Positions 60,768-64,000 of a DNA stretch of 64,000 bases are shown here, one piece after another. The notes beneath the pieces were generated by a model. It was not told the DNA's origin, searched no databases, and saw only the letters and a program-made list of their open reading frames with translations. Source of the DNA: Micromonospora sp. FIMYZ51. GTDB lineage: Bacteria; Actinomycetota; Actinomycetes; Mycobacteriales; Micromonosporaceae. The DNA lies in NCBI RefSeq assembly GCF_038246755.1, contig NZ_CP134706.1:6079501-6143500 (forward strand), given 5' to 3'. A program made the translations under genes and the position numbers. How positions within the stretch are numbered: position 1 is the stretch's first letter; each line of letters starts with the position of its first letter.

Positions 60768-61631
60768 TCAGATGGTGCGACGCTGGCGCAGCCAGAGCAC
60801 CGGCCCGCTGACCAGGTAACCCACCACGATCAGGCAGAAGGTGAGCCGGACGTCGATAAGCGCGCCGATCACCGGCGCGAGCCAGACCCACGGCGGCAGC
60901 TTGACCAGCCGGGCGAGCTTCGCGTACGGGAAGCTGCTGACCATGGTGAAGGCGAGCAGCGCCACTCCGGCGATCTGCACCGCCCCCGGCACCGGGAGGC
61001 CGATGACCACCATCAGCGCCAGCACGGCCGCCGCCATCGTGGTCGGCACGCCGGAGAAGAAGCGACCGTCGCTTGGCGAGACGTTGAACCGGGCGAGCCG
61101 GATCGCGGCGCAGGCCGCCACGAGCGCCGCGGCCACCGCGGCGGCAGCCGTCGGCACCTCCCCGGCGAGCGAGGCGTAGACCACCACGGGCGCGGCCAGG
61201 CCGAAGGAGCACATGTCGGCAAGCGAGTCCATCTGGGCGCCGAACGGGCTGGACACCCCGAGCTTGCGGGCCAGCGCGCCGTCCAGACCGTCGAAGGCCA
61301 CGCAGGCGATGAGGAGGAAGGCGGCGAGCCGGACGTTGCCGTGCATGGCCACGAAGATCGCGTTGATGCCGAGTAGCAGGCTGGCCAGGGTGCAGGCGTT
61401 TACGAGCGCGAACTTCATCCGCCGGGCCGGTGTCCGGGCACCGGGCAGCAGCGGGACGTTTGTCGCGGCCGGCTCGTCCGGCGCGGGGCTCGGCACGCTG
61501 GTGTGGGTCACCGGCGGCAGCGGCGCGACTGCGGGACTGATCGGCGCGATTGTCTCGATCCTGGCGCGGTCGAACCGCTGAAGGCCGTACCGGCGACGCG
61601 GGCGGTCCGCGTAGCGGGGCTCGGGCAACAT
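60768..61631 (-). CDS. pssA: CDP-diacylglycerol--serine O-phosphatidyltransferase
   Basis: The 287-residue integral membrane protein has the CDP-alcohol phosphotransferase motif in FDGLDGALARKLGVSSPFGA plus QMDSLADMCSFGL (D-G-x2-A-R-x8-G-x3-D-x3-D). About seven hydrophobic helices follow. The N-terminal 75 residues are a Pro/Arg-rich cytoplasmic tail. It makes phosphatidylserine, the substrate of Psd encoded next to it, so the two consecutive steps of PE synthesis are neighbours. ATG 61631 is chosen over upstream in-frame codons that lack homologous sequence. Confidence 0.93.
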   Translation of the reverse strand: MLPEPRYADRPRRRYGLQRFDRARIETIAPISPAVAPLPPVTHTSVPSPAPDEPAATNVPLLPGARTPARRMKFALVNACTLASLLLGINAIFVAMHGNVRLAAFLLIACVAFDGLDGALARKLGVSSPFGAQMDSLADMCSFGLAAPVVVYASLAGEVPTAAAAVAAALVAACAAIRLARFNVSPSDGRFFSGVPTTMAAAVLALMVVIGLPVPGAVQIAGVALLAFTMVSSFPYAKLARLVKLPPWVWLAPVIGALIDVRLTFCLIVVGYLVSGPVLWLRQRRTI

Positions 61632-62080
61632 GTCGGTTCCGCCGTGCAGTTCCGCACCTCGGCGGCCGACGCGGACCAGCAGGACCTGACGAGCGAGGGT
61701 GCCGCTGCGACGCAGCGGGCCCGTCCAGCTTCGCCCTGCGGGACGCGGGCTGTCAGTCGTACGACGCCGGCGCCATGGGGCTCTCGGCACGTTTCCTCCA
61801 TCACCGGATCGGGTGGCCGCCGCGTGGGGCGGGTGTCCGGCTGTCTCGTGCCGGACCTTTCGGGCCCGGCAGCCATTTTGCGGAGTACACCATCGCACAG
61901 GGGGGTGGGGATTGGCGATAGCTGCCGGCGGTACTTATATCTCCCGTAACCGTGCGAACCGCCGCGTTTATTCCCATCCCGGGCGCGATCGCCCGTTTTC
62001 CCCATCGGCCCTTACCTGACTGTACCGGAGGTGGTCACCACCGGCCCGGTGAGCAGCGGCCGGCAGCTACGCGACCCGGC
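61632..62080. other. Intergenic region upstream of pssA with an orphan plus-strand terminator
   Basis: No gene is supported on either strand. CGGGCG, CGAT, CGCCCG followed by TTTT (about 61980-61999) is a plus-strand intrinsic-terminator shape with no plus-strand gene before it, so a small RNA transcript is possible. GGTGGTCACCACC near 62031 is a perfect palindrome. Confidence 0.4.
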
Positions 62081-63004
62081 TCACCCGGGCACCCGCAGCA
62101 TCTCGGCAGCGATCTCCGTGAGCGGCAGTTCTTGCAGCTCGGGACGGGTGAACCAACCGGCGCGGGCGGTCGAGCCGCCGGCCAGCTCGGTCACCGCCGG
62201 CTCGGTCGGTACGTCGACCGCGACCCGGTAGACGACCCGGATGCCATGCCAGTCAATGGGGTACCCTTCGGGGCCGAGTGCTGCCGGATTGTGGAGATTG
62301 TCCACTCCGATCAGCTCGATCACCCGGCCCAGCTGACCCGACTCCTCGACCAGTTCCCGTAGCAACCCGGTGACGGGCTGTTCGCCGTGGTCCGTTCCGC
62401 CGCCCGGCAGGTGCCACCGGCCGGCACCCGGATAGCCCTCCGCGATCAGGCACAGCAGCACCCGGTCGGTGGGATCGGTGACCAGACCGTACGCGCCGAA
62501 GCGCCGCCGACGCCGGGCTTCGGGTGCGGGGAACGGCTCCCGACGGCGCAGCGCACCCGATGGCAGCGGGACCACCGGAAGGCCGAGGGCCTCGGCGGTG
62601 AAGGCCAGCAACGGCAGCCCGGCCGCCTCCGCCAGGCTCACCCAGCGGGCCAGATCGGTGCTGCCCTCCGCCTCGGCCCGCAGCGTGCCGCCGGCAACCG
62701 CCAAATCGAAGATCATCCGGTCGGTGTGCAGGGCCACGCCCTGGTCCGGGTACGGCACCACGTCCGCGACCACGGCCCGCAGCCCGGTCACCTCGACCGA
62801 GAGCCCGGTCTCCTCGGCGACCTCGCGGACCACCGCCTGCGCGGGATGCTCGGCGTGTTCCAGGCCGCCGCCGGGCAACGACCAGACGCCGGGAAAGTCG
62901 GCCGCCCGGGACCCCCGCACCAGCAGCACCCGCGCCCGCTCGGCGTCCCACACCACCCCGTACGCCCCGACTCGCCGCATCTGCTCCACGCTCGCCCCTC
63001 CCAC
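62081..63004 (-). CDS. Double-Nudix-domain hydrolase
   Basis: The 307-residue protein has two Nudix folds in tandem. The first box is GGGLEHAEHPAQAVVREVAE followed by ETGL, and the second GGGTDHGEQPVTGLLRELVE followed by ESGQ. Both keep the G-x5-E-x7-R-E-x2-E-E/E-S pattern that binds magnesium. A linker with RRREPFPAPEARRRRR joins them. Nudix enzymes hydrolyse nucleoside diphosphate-X compounds; the substrate is unknown. MRRVGAYG 24 bases into the frame is an alternative start. A paralogue lies directly upstream. Confidence 0.9.
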   Translation of the reverse strand: MGGASVEQMRRVGAYGVVWDAERARVLLVRGSRAADFPGVWSLPGGGLEHAEHPAQAVVREVAEETGLSVEVTGLRAVVADVVPYPDQGVALHTDRMIFDLAVAGGTLRAEAEGSTDLARWVSLAEAAGLPLLAFTAEALGLPVVPLPSGALRRREPFPAPEARRRRRFGAYGLVTDPTDRVLLCLIAEGYPGAGRWHLPGGGTDHGEQPVTGLLRELVEESGQLGRVIELIGVDNLHNPAALGPEGYPIDWHGIRVVYRVAVDVPTEPAVTELAGGSTARAGWFTRPELQELPLTEIAAEMLRVPG

Positions 63005-63037
63005 CCGCCGACGGCCGCCGACCTACCGTCGACGGCC

Positions 63038-63098
63038 GTCGATCATGAAGTTATCGCCCCCCGCCCCGGCGTGCCATGACAATAACTTCATGATCAAC
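63038..63098. repeat. GATCATGAAGTTA palindrome, copy 2
   Basis: GATCATGAAGTTAT (63041-63054) and ATAACTTCATGATC (63082-63095) are a perfect 14-bp inverted repeat around a C-rich loop, with further near-matching bases outside. The outer arms match copy 1 at 14217-14277. Confidence 0.88.
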
Positions 63099-63204
63099 GG
63101 GGAGTCGGGCGCGGAGTGGCGGGTGAGGAAGCGTGCGTGCTGCGGGTCAGGTGAGGCGCGCGGGAAGGGTACGGCCCAGGTGAGGCGGACGAGGAGCGTG
63201 CGGG

Positions 63205-64000
63205 TCAGGTGAGGCGGGCAGCCTGGACGGCTTCGGCGGTCACCTCGGTGAGGCGGTCGGTGGGCAGGGCACCGAGTTCCTCGCGGGCGAACCAGCGGGC
63301 CTCACAGGTGGAGCCGCCGACCTCACCGACGGTCGGCGGAGCCGGCTGGTCCACCACCACCCGGTAGAAGGCGCGTACGCCGTGCCAGTCGATCGGGTAG
63401 CCCTCCGGGCCGAGCGAAGCCGCGTCCCGGTGGCTGACGACTCCGAGCAGCTCGACGAGGCGCCCGGTCTGCCCGGTCTCCTCCACCAGTTCCCGGATCA
63501 GTGCCGCACCCGGCTGCTCGCCGTAGTCGGTGCCGCCACCCGGCAGGTGCCAGCAGCCCGCGCCCGGGTAGCCGTCGGAGACCCGGGTCAGCAGCACCCG
63601 CCCGTCCGGGTCGGTGACCACGGCGTACGCGGCGAAGCGCTGCGCCCGGTGCAGCCCGTCGGGACCGGGGACCGCGTAGAAGGAAGGAAACTCCGGCGGC
63701 TCGTCGGGCACGATGTCCGCCGAGGAGGTGGGCAGCCCGAGGGCCCGTGCGGTGAACGAGCGCAGCGGCAGCTGCCGAGCCTCGTCCAGGGTGAACCAGC
63801 GGGCCAGGTCGGTCGGGCGGTCGACCCGGTCGGTAAGCGAACCACCGCGCACCGAAACCCGGTAGACCAGGCGGTCGGTGTGGATGGTGATGCCCCGCTC
63901 GGGCAGGGCCCGCATGTCCGCCAGCACGTCGTGCAGGTCACCGACGGCCACTGACAGACCGGTCTCGATGGCGGTCTCCCGGACGACTGTGTGCTGCGGA
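63205..64000 (-). CDS. Double-Nudix-domain hydrolase, 5' partial
   Basis: The frame runs off the right edge. Its visible residues align with the second half of the first Nudix domain and the whole second domain of the gene downstream. The second box GGGTDYGEQPGAALIRELVE/ETGQ is intact, but the visible part of the first reads VVRETAIETGLS, where one glutamate of the metal-binding Glu pair is Ile. So the first domain may be structural. The two genes are tandem duplicates, with a dispersed palindrome between them. Confidence 0.88.
   Translation of the reverse strand, partial: PQHTVVRETAIETGLSVAVGDLHDVLADMRALPERGITIHTDRLVYRVSVRGGSLTDRVDRPTDLARWFTLDEARQLPLRSFTARALGLPTSSADIVPDEPPEFPSFYAVPGPDGLHRAQRFAAYAVVTDPDGRVLLTRVSDGYPGAGCWHLPGGGTDYGEQPGAALIRELVEETGQTGRLVELLGVVSHRDAASLGPEGYPIDWHGVRAFYRVVVDQPAPPTVGEVGGSTCEARWFAREELGALPTDRLTEVTAEAVQAARLT

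Overview
The window is chromosomal DNA of a high-GC actinobacterium. Very GC-rich third codon positions, many GTG starts, ATGA/GTGA start-stop overlaps and the gene set (PerM, PspC-type sensor, archaeal-type ValRS, twin M23 peptidases) point to Micromonosporaceae, most likely Micromonospora or a close relative. This assignment is inferred from gene content and style; no rRNA is present. No rRNA, tRNA, CRISPR array, integrase or complete IS element was recognised.

Layout. 1-4.3 kb: small accessory genes (pterin dehydratase-like fragment, VOC and DUF1801 proteins divergent from a LysR regulator, PH-domain protein, secreted CBM2 protein). 4.7-7.6 kb: a lower-GC accessory patch with a short GntR regulator, a PIN-domain toxin with an unusually large putative antitoxin, and an HNH nuclease with a PUA-like domain. 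8-12.9 kb: methyltransferase, SanA-like protein, LecA-like lectin, GNAT, ychF. 13.1-15.2 kb: alkylation repair, an Ada-AlkA fusion broken by a palindromic repeat, followed by ogt. 15.5-22 kb: a heterodimeric ABC exporter (second subunit frameshifted at a G-rich repeat) whose reading frame overlaps an archaeal-type valS. 22-25.5 kb: a four-gene double ABC-2 exporter operon. 25.6-29 kb: DM13 protein, sulfurylase-like/APS kinase fusion, galT. 29.3-42 kb: central metabolism (icd, mdh, folD, a fused purN-purH, sucD, sucC) around perM and small membrane proteins. The sucCD, perM, purN, purH neighbourhood is as in mycobacteria. 42.6-48.3 kb: B12-binding mutase subunit, two LytM peptidases, pcrA, and chorismate mutase behind an apparent aromatic leader-peptide attenuator. 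48.6-54.5 kb: a complete oligopeptide ABC operon. 54.9-59.2 kb: PspC-type sensor kinase and LuxR-type regulator, divergent from PspC/LiaF-like membrane proteins. 59.4-61.6 kb: psd and pssA, the two steps of phosphatidylethanolamine synthesis, convergent on one perfect palindrome. 62-64 kb: tandem double-Nudix paralogues.

The most interesting non-gene signal is regulatory and repetitive. The leader upstream of chorismate mutase encodes a Tyr-Tyr-Phe-Phe-Tyr run. It is followed by a hairpin and a terminator that share an identical 9-nt segment, as expected for ribosome-mediated attenuation. Several dispersed short repeat families recur: a 31-bp-period AAGGAAGGGCCCC/TTAACGCCT element in four copies, a GATCATGAAGTTA palindrome in two copies, ATCTTGGT hairpins in two copies, and a 40-bp sequence in two copies. 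Tandem arrays of 8 to 35 bp also occur. Some sit inside genes and appear to have broken or reshaped them.
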